NCBI RefSeq assembly: GCF_031755915.1 | Contig: NC_083386.1 | Span: 7,750,001 to 7,814,000 of the forward strand | Origin: Ziziphus jujuba | Lineage: Eukaryota; Streptophyta; Magnoliopsida; Rosales; Rhamnaceae | DNA: 64,000 nucleotides | Reading direction: 5' to 3' | Part shown: in pieces, positions 36,954-48,663 of the stretch | How the letters are laid out: every line of letters begins with the position of its first letter | Numbering within the stretch: position 1 is the stretch's first letter | Notes under the pieces: model-generated | Told to the model about the DNA's origin: nothing | What the model saw: the letters and a program-made list of their open reading frames with translations, nothing else | The model's database searches: none | Translations under genes and position numbers: made by a program

Positions 36954-37883
36954 TTGAGTCTCTTGAGGAGGATCGTATTTTATGTTTCGTTCCTTGTCAC
37001 TCTGTTACTGTTCATTTTGCCGTTATTTATCCATTTATTTATTTATTATTGTTTTCTTCTGATGAATATTTATTTATTTGTTAAATGACCCAAAAAAAAA
37101 AAAAAAAAAATCTCTTCGGAAAGAAAAATAATATGCTGAATTATCTTTCTTTGTTTTGATTTACTAAATATGGTTCCTCTAATTTTGGCAAAATTAAAGG
37201 ATTTCTTCATATTGGCTTCTTTTTTTTTTTTTTTTTTTAAGTATTTATACATAAACCTCCTTATCAATAAAAGAAATTCAGTTCAAGAACAGGACAACAA
37301 ATTATGCCATTTTCTTAAAATTTTAAAATGGCAAAATTTTTTGTTTTATATTGAAATAAAGAAAAAAGTCGACGGGGACAAAATTAATGAACAGATATTT
37401 AAACAAAAAAATAAGTACTTTTTTTGTTTTTAAGAAATATTGTGTACTACAACTTTTTAAGTAAGATATGTCTAATAATCACTAGGTATCCAAAGATCAC
37501 ACTCAAAATATTATCAACCAACGAGCTTGATTTTCCTTTTTCATGCCAAAAAAATAATGAAAATAACAAAACAATAAAAAGAAAAGTCAATAGAATTTGC
37601 CACTTTTCATTCTATAATGGGTTTGTTGTTCATGCATAGTAAAAGATAATTTTAAAGAGTGTTCAATTTATTCAGGTGGAAATTTTTACATTGTGAAAAG
37701 GGAGGAAAAAGCTTATTCCAATGCACAAACCAACACCATCATATATACCCAAAAGTATATATATATAAACTCCCAATGTATCTGTCTTGTTTCGAAGCAA
37801 ATCAAAATGAAAGATTTTTAAAGAATTATATAATCACAAAATCAAGAAACCAAAAAAATAAAATTGAAGAAACACAAACTTCA
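36954..37883. other. Spacer between the nucleotidase and glutaredoxin-like genes
   Basis: Holds the nucleotidase promoter and the probable 3' UTR of the glutaredoxin-like gene. AT-rich with poly-A/T at 37092 and 37221. No other gene seen. Confidence 0.5.
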
Positions 37884-39034
37884 TCAGCAACAAATAGGGC
37901 ATAAAATCAGGCCATTCTCATTACAATTTGGGCATGTATCAGATTGCCCATCTTCCCCAATGAGCTTGTGACTTCCATTGCAATTGAAGCAAACCACAAA
38001 TCTAATCCCTCCACAACCTTCACAAGCTCCATTGCTACTATCAAAAGCCACTCCTTCAAACAGTCTCTTAAGCTTTCCTTGTTCATGGAGGCTCAAAACC
38101 TCCTCTGCTCCACCAATATACCTTCCTTTTATGAAAAGCCTTGGAGGAAGTGCTTTACCATCCAAAACCCTCCATAGCTCTTCTCTGAATTCACTGTGCA
38201 TGGAAATGTCCCTCTCGAAAAACACCAATCGGAAGCTCTCGAGTAGGAACCGAATGCTGTTGCAGTTTTCGAAGGTCTTTCGAATCCCTCGCAGGGTCGT
38301 TGTGTAGAGAATTACTGCCTCTGAACCTGCGGGCGGGCACTTCTCGGCGAATTCTAATAAAGGGTCGCTATCCAACTCGTCCGTATCGCTTTCTATGCGA
38401 CGAGATTTCGCCGGCGGCGGTTCTTCTCCTTCTCCTTCTTCTTCTTCTTCCTTCTCAGTGAGTTTCTCTCTCTCTGTTCTGTCTTTTCTCTCCGCTTCAC
38501 TCGTTCTGATATATTCAATCACGGCTTGTTGAAAGGCGGCGAGAAGGTTCGGATCGAAGAGGGTTCGGGAATTCAAGTCCGGTCGGCGGAACGATGAAAT
38601 ATCGATCTCGGATAACGGGGTTTGTAGACGAATTTCCGGGTCTGGTTCCGCTAACTCTGAAGCTTCCGAAGCTCTGCCCTGTCTGAATTCTTGCTCTGTT
38701 TTCTCCCGAATCTCAAAATCGTTCTTGAAACCAACTCGGTCTTTTACGGCCATTGGAGGTCCAATGTTTTCCTTGTCGTCTATATCTTCGTCGAACTCCG
38801 TTTCTTCATCTTCAAGATCTCTCATAAGCTCCGAAACATCTGTTTCATCTTCTTCTGCTCTGTTTCTTCGCAAACTAATCGATTCTCATCTTGAAATACT
38901 GAATTCTTTTGAGAAGAAGAATCTACATACCCATATGAAGCATTCACTTGAAGAACTCGATCTTGCAGCTTCAGATACCCAACCGGTCGGATCGATTTGA
39001 TTTTCTTCAGCAACTTGCCTTTCATTCCCTTCAT
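37884..39034 (-). CDS. Glutaredoxin-like protein with C-terminal CxxC zinc finger; frame broken
   Basis: Two overlapping minus-strand frames encode one protein family. The N-terminal part starts at ATG 39034 (MKGMKGKLLKKIKSIRPVGY, then LKLQDRVLQVNASYGYVDSS) but stops at 38822. The rest, from about 38897 to 37884, is in another frame without a good ATG: DVSELMRDLEDEE, DKENIGPP, a Glu-rich linker, then a glutaredoxin-like fold (VILYTTTLRGIRKTFENCN, LPPRLFIKGRYIGGAEEVL) and a tail with four CxxC pairs (CEGC, CFNC, CPNC, CPIC). The catalytic CPxC is absent, replaced by TLRG, as usual in this plant group, so a classical thiol oxidoreductase role is unlikely. The frames meet around the TCTC at 38884-38887. 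One extra GA pair in GATGAGAATCG would explain the break; a start at Met near 38826 would give a shorter intact protein. Intronless. Function unknown. Confidence 0.8.
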
Positions 39035-40663
39035 TTTTCTTTTTTCCGAGAAAATCCGAAGAGAAAAATGATTCCTAAGGTGAAAAAAATTACTTAACAA
39101 GATAGACAGATTGAAAAAAGTGATGGAATCGCTTCGTTTCTTTTCCTCCAAAGAACTATTTTTTCCCAAGTTCAACGGCTAGAAAAGTTTTTTAAAGTAT
39201 TTTAAAATTTTTCAGGCGCAGAGCTATGAAGGTAGGAGGAATCCAATGAGATGCGGATCAGGGAAAATATTCCCTGAACCTTATGAAAGATCGCCATGTG
39301 GATTTTTTTAAATTTATTTTGAAAATGTGGGTGATAAATGAGGAAAAGTACACGTGGTTGAAAGAGAGTGTATCAGTGATAAGTTAATAGGATAAAGTCG
39401 TCTGAGAATATTGTTGCTTGAGTAGGTGAGGCAAAGAAAGATAGTAAGTGGGTAACGGTCATAATTTCACTAGATTGGGCCTACGACTTGTCTCTTTATT
39501 TGAGCAGACATCATTTTGTCCAAACCCTTTTTAACATATATACATTTTTTCTCTTTATTTCTTTTATCAATTTGAGTTTCAACAGAAGCAACACAAACTT
39601 TACGTTGCCCCTCTTTAAGAAGCCAAAAAAAATAAACAACTTTATGTTGTCCCTCAATGTTTCTCACCCTTTCATTTTTAATTTTTAAACATTTTTTTAA
39701 AGGAGATCAAATATTAATTAATACATGATTATCTTTAACAAAGTCATAATAATTTTCATTTTCATGTTCTAATAGAGAATTCTACTAGTTGTTAAGAATA
39801 TGACTTGAACCATAATTTCTCTTCCACTTATAATATATATGATTCCAAATTGAGATATCTAGCTAGATCAATTATAATAAATGTAATATACTATGATACG
39901 ATCTAAAATTAGTATCATATCCCTAGCTTCCAAAAAAAAAATGATATGAGGAGCCCAATGATCCCCAAAAAAAAAAAAAAAAAAAAATTGATATGAGGAG
40001 CCAAAATATTTAACATTTATCTGATGTGTCGTCTAAAGAGTGAAATATATATATATTTTTTTTGGTAACTCTAAAGAATGAAATATTGGAGAGACTGATA
40101 TATGGAGTAAGATAATTAAACATCCTTTTTTTTTTTTTTTCCTAATCTAAAGTTCATATTTAACTTTTACAGAGTAATCAATGAATTCATAACATTTCCA
40201 TATGGCATTTTTGTACTTAATTAGTTACATAGCCATATAAAAAGAAAACAAAAATTAGTTACATAGCTGAATGAAAATATATGTATATATATATATATAT
40301 ATATATTAAGATTCATGATACATTGATATACTAAACTAATTATTTTCCAAATAAATGAAAACCAGTATAAATGCAAATATATAGTAAATTATCAAATAAA
40401 ACTAAAGAGACTTGACTTTTATGTAATTTCCTAGCTGTTCATATATTTATATATATTATTTTAATAATTGCTGAAATGTTAGCAATTAATTCAATATTCA
40501 TATAATTAATTTGATTTCCAAATTAATAAAATTGTATAATTAATTAATAAACCGTTATACAATATTTCCTTTCCATGGCATTTCTCAAGTCCGTTAATTT
40601 ACCTTAAGTCCCCCCATATAAAAATAAATCTCCAATACTCTCTGTCTTTCTGAATTCTCTCCG
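39035..40663. other. Intergenic between the glutaredoxin-like and phytocyanin genes
   Basis: AT-rich, with (TA)n near 40285 and several poly-A/T tracts. No gene seen. The 60 bases before 40664 hold a TATA-like element. Confidence 0.5.
40615..40625 (+). promoter_or_regulatory. Probable TATA box of the phytocyanin gene
   Basis: CCATATAAAAATAAA lies about 45 bp before the first ATG at 40664, suggesting a short 5' UTR of 15-20 nt. Inferred from position and sequence only. Confidence 0.45.
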
Positions 40664-41600
40664 ATGTATTCTCTAATGGCTATGCAGAGGGACCAATTCA
40701 ATAGAGTAATGGTTATGATATTAGCGCCATTAATGGCTTCTCTATTAATTCCTTGTTTTTGTTGTTCTTGTTCTTATTCTGGTGTGCAATATTCTGTTGG
40801 AGACACACTCTGGACAATCCCTCCAACCCCTGATTATTTCTCCAACTGGTCCTCTTCCATTTTCTTTGCCATTGGTGACTCCCTTGGTATGTAAATTCTC
40901 CAATATTTTAATATAAAATTTTGCTATAATAAATTTACATGCTCATAATATTATAATCATTCATATACTATTCTGTTATTATCGATAAAAAAAAAAGTAA
41001 TAATAAAACATTCGGCAAATATATTATAGGCATGCAAATCCACTATAATATATATTATTATTTTCTTTTTATATGTTCCATTATCAATAAAATTCATGCA
41101 ACGCAGTGTTTGATTTCGAAACTGGACGTTTCAATCTGGTACAAGTCTCAAAGCCAGACTACGATAGATGCACAGCTTTCAACCCCATTAACATAATTTC
41201 TAAAGGTCCAGCGATTCTTCCATTGAAGCAGGAAGGTGTTTTTTACTTCATATGCAATATTTCCAATTATTGCATTCTTGGTCAGAAGATTTCCATTACT
41301 GTCCACAACTACTGCCCAATTCATAATCCCCCATCTCCGTCGCCGTCACCATCGTCATCACCAACTCCGACGTCGTTTCCTCCTGCGGCTGTTCCCGTTG
41401 TTCCGTCTTCTCCTTCAGTACCGGCTTTAAGTCCGGTACCGTCTCCAATTAGTGATGGCAATAATACTGAAGCTCCTCTGGATGCCAAGTCTAGTGGCGC
41501 GTTTGCTAATAGAGCTAAGATTGGTTTTGATTTTAGAGGAATGTTAATTTTTACTGCTGGCTGTGCCCTACTTGTCTTATTGTTTGGTGAATTTTTTTAA
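40664..41600 (+). CDS. Phytocyanin / early nodulin-like protein, probably GPI-anchored
   Basis: Two exons, 40664-40886 and 41107-41600 (CTTG|GTATGT ... CGCAG|TGTTTG), give 238 residues. The intron position inside the plastocyanin-like domain is typical of phytocyanin genes. A hydrophobic leader (about residues 10-38) is followed by one phytocyanin domain: VQYSVGDTLWTIPP, DYFSNWSSSIFFAIGDSL-VFDFETGRFNLVQV, DYDRCTAFNP, YFICNISNYCILGQKISITV. Then come a Pro/Ser-rich arabinogalactan-like stretch (PSPSPSPSSSPTPTS) and a hydrophobic C-terminus (MLIFTAGCALLVLLFGEFF) that fits a GPI-anchor signal. The His copper ligands are replaced (FNLVQV, SNYC) while Cys and Gln remain. It should therefore not bind copper and belongs with early nodulin-like cell-surface proteins. 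Three Met codons near the start (1, 5, 7) leave the exact N-terminus open. Confidence 0.88.
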
Positions 41601-41801
41601 GATCTGGTAATTGTTTATGTGTTTTTGTTTTTTTATTTTTGATTTAATGGTTTTTTTTTTTTCCCCTTACAATTTTTACTTCAGTTCGGTTAAGTTTAGC
41701 TAAAACAAGAAACAAATAAAATTGAGAAAAATAAAAATTATCAAATTTTATTTTACAATAGAGATGACTTGTTAGAGCAATTAATTTAATAATAAAAACA
41801 A
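41601..41801. other. 3' UTR of the phytocyanin gene
   Basis: T-rich sequence after the stop codon. No other feature. Confidence 0.4.
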
Positions 41802-42203
41802 AGTGTTTGGGTAATGATAAAGTTAATAAGAATATAAAATTTTCTAAAAGAATGAAATTTTCTCTTATTTGGATAATTTTTAAAAGGAAAAATTTATGAG
41901 TTCTAGTAGAAAATAAATCTCACAATGTAGGAAGCTGAAATAGAAGGTAAATCCTCACAAAGATGTGTTATTTTCAAATTTTTTGATAAATTAATTTTAC
42001 TTATTTTTTTAAATATAATTTTATCTTTTAATTTTAATGTAAAAATTTATTTAATTATTTTTGAGTTCTATTTTATTCTATAATTAATTAAATACTATAA
42101 AAAAAATCTTAAAAAACCTCATTTTCAAAAAATTAAGTATCAGAAAACTAATTTTTAGAAATCAGTTTCCTTTAATACTTTCTCTTTTACCAAATATGCC
42201 ATA
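41802..42203. mobile_element. MITE copy B (about 400 bp)
   Basis: Related to copy A at 25390-25791 in the same orientation, with the same order of landmarks (TTATTTGGATAATTTTTAA, AAATATAATTTTATCTTTTA, TTTATTTAATTATTT). The ends are GTGTTTGGGTAA on the left and ATATTTGGTAAAAGAG as the reverse complement on the right. No coding capacity. It lies 200 bp downstream of the phytocyanin gene. Confidence 0.7.
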
Positions 42204-42686
42204 AAAGAAATTATAGAAAAACTCCCGAAATTAATTAATAGAATTAATCATTACCTTCCTCATGTGGAAAGAAAAAATCATTAGTTTCCTAGTTTGATCT
42301 TTTAGTTTAGGAAATTAATTTATTCATTACTCATCGGTTACTTATGGTTATAAACCTCTTTTTCCCTCTTTCTTTGGCTTTTAAATTACTTGATGGATTT
42401 GTATTTTTAGACTTGATTTAATGGTAAAATGACTGAAAATATATGTTCATATAGTAAAATCTCTCTTCTTTTTAATTAAGAATATGAATTGTAATCCTTT
42501 TTTTTTTTTTTGGTAAATATGAATTGTAATCCTTGAAAAAAGAAATTACTTGATGGACTTGGAATATTGTACTATTCAATATCTATGTATATACAAGTTT
42601 AATTTTCTGAAAACCAAGTTTTTAGTTTTAAATTATTAATATTGATGTGGCAATTAAATAATGTGTCAATATATCAATGGTTGAAG

Positions 42687-42722
<36 letters not shown>

Positions 42723-43380
42723 ATATATGTATATGGATAAATGAATCATTTATAATATAAATATGAATAAAAATGCATATATAGTATAAAATTTTGTTTA
42801 CAAACACGTAGGAGTTTTAAGGTTGCATGCTCTAGTGCCATATGGAATTCATGTGTCACTAATTTCTATCTAGTAGCGGTTAATTATTAGCGGTAGTTAT
42901 TTTTATTTTATTTCATCCATAATAGTTTTCTTTCTCATATATATATATTGTTAATTATGGAATTGCAATAATTTATGTGTTTGTCAAGTTGTATGTTGAT
43001 TTGGATCTATTAATTGATAGGCCTGTGTTTGTCATATATATATATATATATATAAATATATAAAGAAATTTTACAACGTAGATTTTAATATTAACAATGA
43101 TCTTTTTTGTTTATGTATGATTTATAATTAATATTAAAATTTAAATGATAAAAATGTACGGATGTCCGCATTATAAATGGATTTCAATTTTTTTCTCTAA
43201 TGCACACTGCAAGTTACAAACATACATGTATAGGGTAAATAAATAAAAACTTCTACCTTAAATGAAGTGAAGTAATAGACATTACATAGTACAAATCCTT
43301 CTACATAATTAGCGCTAAAAGAAATTTCTACTACCCCATCATAATACATGCACAAAAGATCACATTATATATAAACTTTG
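42204..43380. other. Intergenic, (TA)n rich
   Basis: (TA)n tracts near 42690, 42715 and 43037. No gene seen. Confidence 0.5.
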
Positions 43381-43933
43381 TCATTCATCTTGAGGATCGA
43401 TTTGCAAAGAGGTTATTTGAAGAATATTTGGAATGAAAAGAGAAGTATGATTATTGGGATTAGTCGGGGAGCTTCTACATATTGGACATGTTGGGTTAAG
43501 ACGAAGCCAATGGGTGATGCATTTGACATGGAAGAGTAAGTCCCTTTCATTATAATAACCCAAACATATGGAGCAGCAGGAATTATTGGAAGCTGTACTA
43601 CCATTTTTCACATGATCATCATCAAGGTGCTTTACTAATTGAGAGGAGAGAAGCTTTGGACAAGCAGCAAGAGTTGCTTCATCTATTCCCTATTTATTTA
43701 TTGTTGATTGTTCATGATGATCATGATCATGATGAGTGGTTGTGATGGGGGAAATGTTTTGCTGAGATGGGTTTGACATAGTAGGCAATCTATGCGGCTA
43801 GTACATAGATAAGAAGTGAGAGTTAGGATTAGGATTACAAGAGGACTCCAATGGAAAACATCATCCCATATTCAATTCCACTAATATTTTCTCGAGATGC
43901 AGCTGGACTATCAGCAGAGCTCAAGCTTTCCAT
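43381..43933 (-). pseudogene. ATL-type RING-H2 pseudogene, RING core deleted
   Basis: Starts with ATG at 43933 (MESLSSADSPAASRENISG, then IEYGMMFSIGVLL) and hits a stop. One frame over, the transmembrane segment continues (LVILILTLTSYLCTSR), so a 1-base frameshift broke it. After more disruption come GIDEATLAACPKLLSSQLVK (the ATL GLD-like region) and a RING part: CSICLGYYNERDLL runs straight into FHVKCITHWLRLNPTCPICR. Compared with the intact neighbour at 46553, nine residues matching RLLPDCGHL are missing, including one zinc-binding Cys and one His, so the domain cannot fold normally. A decayed paralogue of the neighbouring gene. Confidence 0.85.
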
Positions 43934-43963
43934 CTTAATTAATTTCAGAGTTTGGAGTCGTAT

Positions 43964-44003
<40 letters not shown>

Positions 44004-44050
44004 GGGGATTTATGCTTGGAGAGAAAATTGGAGCTATAGGTAGACGTACA

Positions 44051-44085
<35 letters not shown>

Positions 44086-46552
44086 AAGAGATATACAAGG
44101 TTTGTCAATTGATTGTGAAATTAACATTATGAAGATAGATAAAAAAAAAAAAAATCCAGAAATTTAAATTGGTTTAATATATTTCATATATGAGATAATA
44201 AAGTCACTTTATGGAATACATTTATAACACTTAGCTAGTTTTGACCCAAAATATATATATATATATATATATACTTAAGATGGTGGAAAAAGTTAGGTAC
44301 TTTATAAGATTTTAATAAAGAGCGGTCGAATGAAATATATAGTATTCAAATACTAATTACATCATTTATTTTAGAAGGGTTTAATTGCAAGGAAAGAAGT
44401 GAATTAGATTGGTCAGGCGCCATCTCGTGTAAAAGGATTGTAGATTATAAACATTTATAAGAGATATAACGTAAAAATAGAGCTCGCTCGCAAGTCGCAC
44501 CAACACCCAAAAAAAAAAAAAAAAGAGGAAAGACAACAGAGCTTGCTCTGTCGCTAGCAACTATCGTCCTGTTACAAATTTTAATGTTTCATAAAGGCAA
44601 CATATGAAAGATACATTATTAATGGCGTCTCAAAGATGTTCAACAAGGAGGATTAATGTTAATTGACCAATCAAAGTAAAAGCTTTATCTATTATTATTA
44701 TATATGTGTAAGAAGTCAAAAACTTGTTATACAAGTAGATAGTGAGAGCCAATTTTTTGGGGTTAATTAGTGAGAGCCAATTAAATGTAAGGAAATTGAG
44801 AAATATTTATTTATATATACAGCCAATATGAATTGGACTTCTCTTGATAAGTGCCTTTAAATACATAGGTCATGCATTGGTTCATTTATAATCAGTTCAA
44901 TCACTTGGTTTCATACAGTTGACAAACAATTTAAAAAAAAATAAAAAATTGAAATCTTTGTTTTAATTAGCATCCACCCAATTGTATATAGGCAATAAAC
45001 ACATGATGTATCATACAGTTGACAAAAAATTGAAATATATATTTATATATACAGCGGATATGAATTGGACTTCTCTTGATAAGTGCCTTTAAATACATAG
45101 GTCATGCATTGGTTCATTTATAATCAGTTCAATCACTTGGTTTCATACAGTTGACAAACAATTTAAAAAAAAAAAAAAATTTAAATCTTAGTTTTAATTA
45201 GCATCCACGCAATTGTATATAGGCAATAAACACATGATGTATCATGTACCAAAATGATTCTAGTATTTTTCAAATACTTTTAAGTGAAGTTTCTAGCAGG
45301 AAAATAAAAGCCAGCGATTGTTTTTGGGACAATCATCTAAATTGGAATCCCTTATCTGTAATAAATAAATAAATAAATAAAGAAAGAAAAAAAAATACTT
45401 TTAATCGGATCTTGGCAATGCATGTAGATGTAATTTGTTAATTGGTCATATATATAATAAAGTTAAAAAACGTGGGTGTTGGTTGTAGTTGGTATATCTA
45501 TAAATCCGAACTCTTAACTTTTGAATCTCTTATGATTGATTCTCCATATTACCCAATTCGTATAATTAATTAAGTTTAACTTTTGCATCCATATAACAAT
45601 ATTCGGTAGATTAAACTAATTAATTAACTAGCTATCTAGTTAATTACTTAATTACAACTACTTATTAGCTAGTTATTATATACATTAATTTGGTTGATGG
45701 TGAACTTCAAAATTGCGTGGTCATCTATGCTTCTTCAAATATTATTGTAACTGCTAGCAAGTCAAACATCGCTGTTTAATTTATTTTGTCTTGTCATTAT
45801 TTAATAATTAATATTACTGTTTCCATTCCTCAAGGTTCCGCTGACTGTTGCTTTGTTAAATTTTAATGACCTTAGTAACGTTCAGTTGTTTAGCAATATA
45901 TAATTTTCTTTTGAAGATCTTTCCAGCAACATGTATATTATATACAAGAATAATTTTTCTATCCTACAGATATTCTTAAGTTAAGAAATTGTTGATGTTT
46001 ATGTACATGATAAATTCTTGATGGAAAGAGTTTGTAAATTATTTAAATTTAAATTTATCATATATGGGTATGATAAAGTTAAAAAGTGTGATATCTATAA
46101 TTTTTTTTTTTAAAAAGAAAAAATTATATATATGCAAGAAATTTAATTGTTTAATCCCAATCTTTCTGTAGATATAACAATTTTTTATTATTATTATTAT
46201 ATTGTATATATAGCAATCTAGATATGATGACCCAAAAAAAAAAAAAATAATAATAATAAATAAATAAATGAAGTTTATAATACTTTTTGGAACAATAAAT
46301 TTGTTGTAATCTACATATGGAATCTATGTGCGAAAAATCCTAACATTAATAAAATTTTGCTAAATTTAAAATAGTCTAATTTGATTGAACCCATTCAAAA
46401 TAGTCTCGCGAGTCTAAGCAAATCCTGCATTGACGAGAATCACAACATAAAGAAAAAAAATAAATATTATAAGATCCAAATTAACCTTATGATCATGGAT
46501 GAACATAAGGTAGTGTAGAAATGTTTGGCCACTATCACCATCCATCTCTGTA
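43934..46552. other. Intergenic with SSRs and a tandem duplication
   Basis: (GA)n at 43969-44001 and (TA)n at 44057-44080 lie just upstream of the pseudogene. A 232-bp tandem duplication (44800-45245) is listed separately. The rest has no gene signal. Confidence 0.5.
44800..45245. repeat. 232-bp tandem duplication
   Basis: Two almost identical blocks starting TTTATATATACAGC and ending CACATGATGTATCAT lie head to tail (about 44813-45014 and 45045-45246). They differ by only a few substitutions and A-tract length, indicating a young duplication. Confidence 0.88.
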
Positions 46553-47056
46553 TCAAACCATTCGATCCAGCCTAGCCGCCAAGGGAGCAACCTCAGCCAA
46601 AGGGGTGGGAAGAGGCGAATTCCGGCAGATAGGGCACGTCGGATTCAGGCGCAGCCAAGGGTCGACACACTTGAGATGGAAGAGGTGGCCACAGTCGGGA
46701 AGCAGCCTCAACATATCCTTGTCCTTGTAATCCGCCAAGCAGACGGAACAGCAGCATGAAGCCGTGGATTTGTCTTTGTGTAGCTTGGCATGAGCATAGA
46801 GCAGCTTCGGAAAGCTCCGGAGAGTGGCGTCGTCGAGGCCGGTGGTGATTGATTCGTCGTCGGGTTGAGTGGTGACATTTGTTAGAGAGTTGCTGGTAGT
46901 AGAAGATGGATTGTCTGAAGGTAAAGGAGCTGTACTTCTTCGATTGCAGAAGTGGGAAAGAAGAGTTATCACAACTATGATGAGAATTATCCCCACCGAG
47001 ACTCCAATTCCATATGAATAACGACTGAATTCCGATGAACCGTCGTTGGAGCTCAT
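46553..47056 (-). CDS. RING-H2 finger protein, ATL family (ATL70-73-like E3 ubiquitin ligase)
   Basis: Intronless 167-residue protein with the full ATL layout. A short Ser-rich N-terminus is followed by one transmembrane helix (about 15-36, YGIGVSVGIILIIVVITLLS), a linker, the GLD motif (GLDDATLRSFPKLLY, from 73), and a complete RING-H2: C103-x2-C106, C122-x-H124-x2-H127-x2-C130, C141-x2-C144, with the Pro of CPIC and Trp134 as expected for E2 binding. ATL proteins are membrane-anchored E3 ligases, often fast-response genes in defence or growth signalling; the target here cannot be predicted. Start at 47056 is the only Met before the membrane helix. It is flanked by two pseudogenes of the same family on the same strand (43381-43933 and about 48440-48663), so this is the survivor of a tandem array. 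Confidence 0.93.
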   Translation of the reverse strand: MSSNDGSSEFSRYSYGIGVSVGIILIIVVITLLSHFCNRRSTAPLPSDNPSSTTSNSLTNVTTQPDDESITTGLDDATLRSFPKLLYAHAKLHKDKSTASCCCSVCLADYKDKDMLRLLPDCGHLFHLKCVDPWLRLNPTCPICRNSPLPTPLAEVAPLAARLDRMV

Positions 47057-48439
47057 ATTAGAGAGTGAGAGAAAAGAGAAATATAAAGAATTTGTTTTGT
47101 CTTTGTGTATTGGTTTTTTTGGAATACTTCATATTTCTGCCATTTTTTTCCAAGAAGAAAGCTCGTTTATTACTTTTATACCCACCCTAAAAAGTAATTA
47201 TTATTTTATTTTAGTATTTGGTTATTAGGTGTGGGGCAAAAGTTTTTGGTGAGAATAATAATTTAGCAGCTTCTATCCCTTGTCCTTTCCTTTTTATTTG
47301 TAGTCTATTTTGTGGATTTTGAGATGGTTTTGGCCTTTTTGGTGTTTTTTAGTGTCTTTTTGAAGATAATATATTACATTTAGATCAAGAAATCCAAGAT
47401 AGTAAACAACTCGTTAAGGAAAGACGAACATTGTGGTCAATGGACATTTATTAAAATAAAATATATTTTATTTTGCAAGTGGTTTAAAGGTTGCCTACTC
47501 TTATCAACAATCCATTAACATACAAAAACTAAAATAATAATATATATGATATATTTATTAATATTATTTTAATTATTTCATAAATCATACATTGAGCTCC
47601 ACAGTTTGACTATGCGTGTTTTTTGAAAACAGTGTGAAACATATTGATTAATTGCATTAAAAAAACAAAAAAAATTGATTAGTGGTAGATCCAAGATTGA
47701 CATTTGAACAAAAACATCACCTTTGTCTTTTGGACTAATTTTGGGCTTGTGGAGGAGTTTATGTTGGGCCCAAAAGGTAGTTCTATTTATGGAACAAAAA
47801 TTTCTTGATACATTCTCCCTATTAAAATTTATATATTAATAAAAAAAAAATTGCTAAAACTTGATTCTATTGGCAAAATCATGCAATTTGGTAATTTTCT
47901 AATGTTTTTGTGAGCATTTTAATTTTTCAAAGAAACTGAAGTTGATGTTAATATTTCATCAAATAGAAACTCTTGGTTATATCCATGTAGATTTAATATT
48001 CTTCTCTATTGGCCTCTGTAAATTTTATGAATAAGAAGCTGAGAATAAATTGACAAATATTGGATTATTATAATAAATATTAAAATTTTACGAACACTAC
48101 GTGGGCACATATCGAATTAAAAATTATTAAATGAAGGCTAATTGTATTTCACTACACTTTAATTTTCTCACAAGTGAGGAATAATGCAAAATTCTAAAAC
48201 TAAAATGTATAGTTACATATAAAAGTCAATTTTGATTCAGAAAACATTTAATGGATTTGACAATCATTACTTTAATTTAGGTAGAATATATTATCCAAAC
48301 ACAAGTTTCCTTCCTATATAAGCCAAAAACATTAGTAATGGTCTGGATTTACAGGCAGATCAATAAAAAAAAAATAATAATAAAACCCCCATTACTATGC
48401 AAAGTAAATAAAGAATTAGCCCCAATAACTTTAATATAA
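47057..48439. other. Intergenic, no gene seen
   Basis: AT-rich spacer upstream of the intact ATL gene and downstream of the third ATL copy. No conserved coding motif. Confidence 0.5.
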
Positions 48440-48663
48440 TGTGCATACCATAATTACGGAGCTTCGCTTGCGCGTATAGAAACATCTGAAAGCTGCCTCG
48501 TCGAGGCCTACTTCGGTGGATATCAATTCCCGGAAAACAGCGAAGGAAGAGGCGGTTGGATGAGGGGGTTGTGGTGGTGGGAGGCGATAGCGGGCAATGC
48601 AGTAAAAGCAAGTGCTATGATCACCAGCAAAAGAAGGATGCCAAGAGAGATTTGAATACCCAT
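48440..48663 (-). pseudogene. ATL-family pseudogene fragment, RING lost
   Basis: From ATG 48663 one frame reads MGIQISLGILLLLVIIALAF, a typical ATL transmembrane helix, and stops after PSLFSGN. A second frame then gives STEVGLDEAAFRCF (the GLD motif), and a third gives FLYAQAKLRNYG. Together they match the linker of the intact paralogue (GLDDATLRSFPKLLYAHAKL) with at least two frameshifts. The RING domain that should follow below 48440 is not detectable. Confidence 0.8.

Noticed and set aside
37884..38897. Interpreting the glutaredoxin-like frame break as an intron
   Set aside because: The two frames overlap directly, leaving no room for a plant intron, and no matching GT/AG pair restores the frame.
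46521..46730. Plus-strand ORF opposite the ATL gene
   Set aside because: Antisense of the RING-H2 coding sequence; the minus-strand frame explains the conservation.
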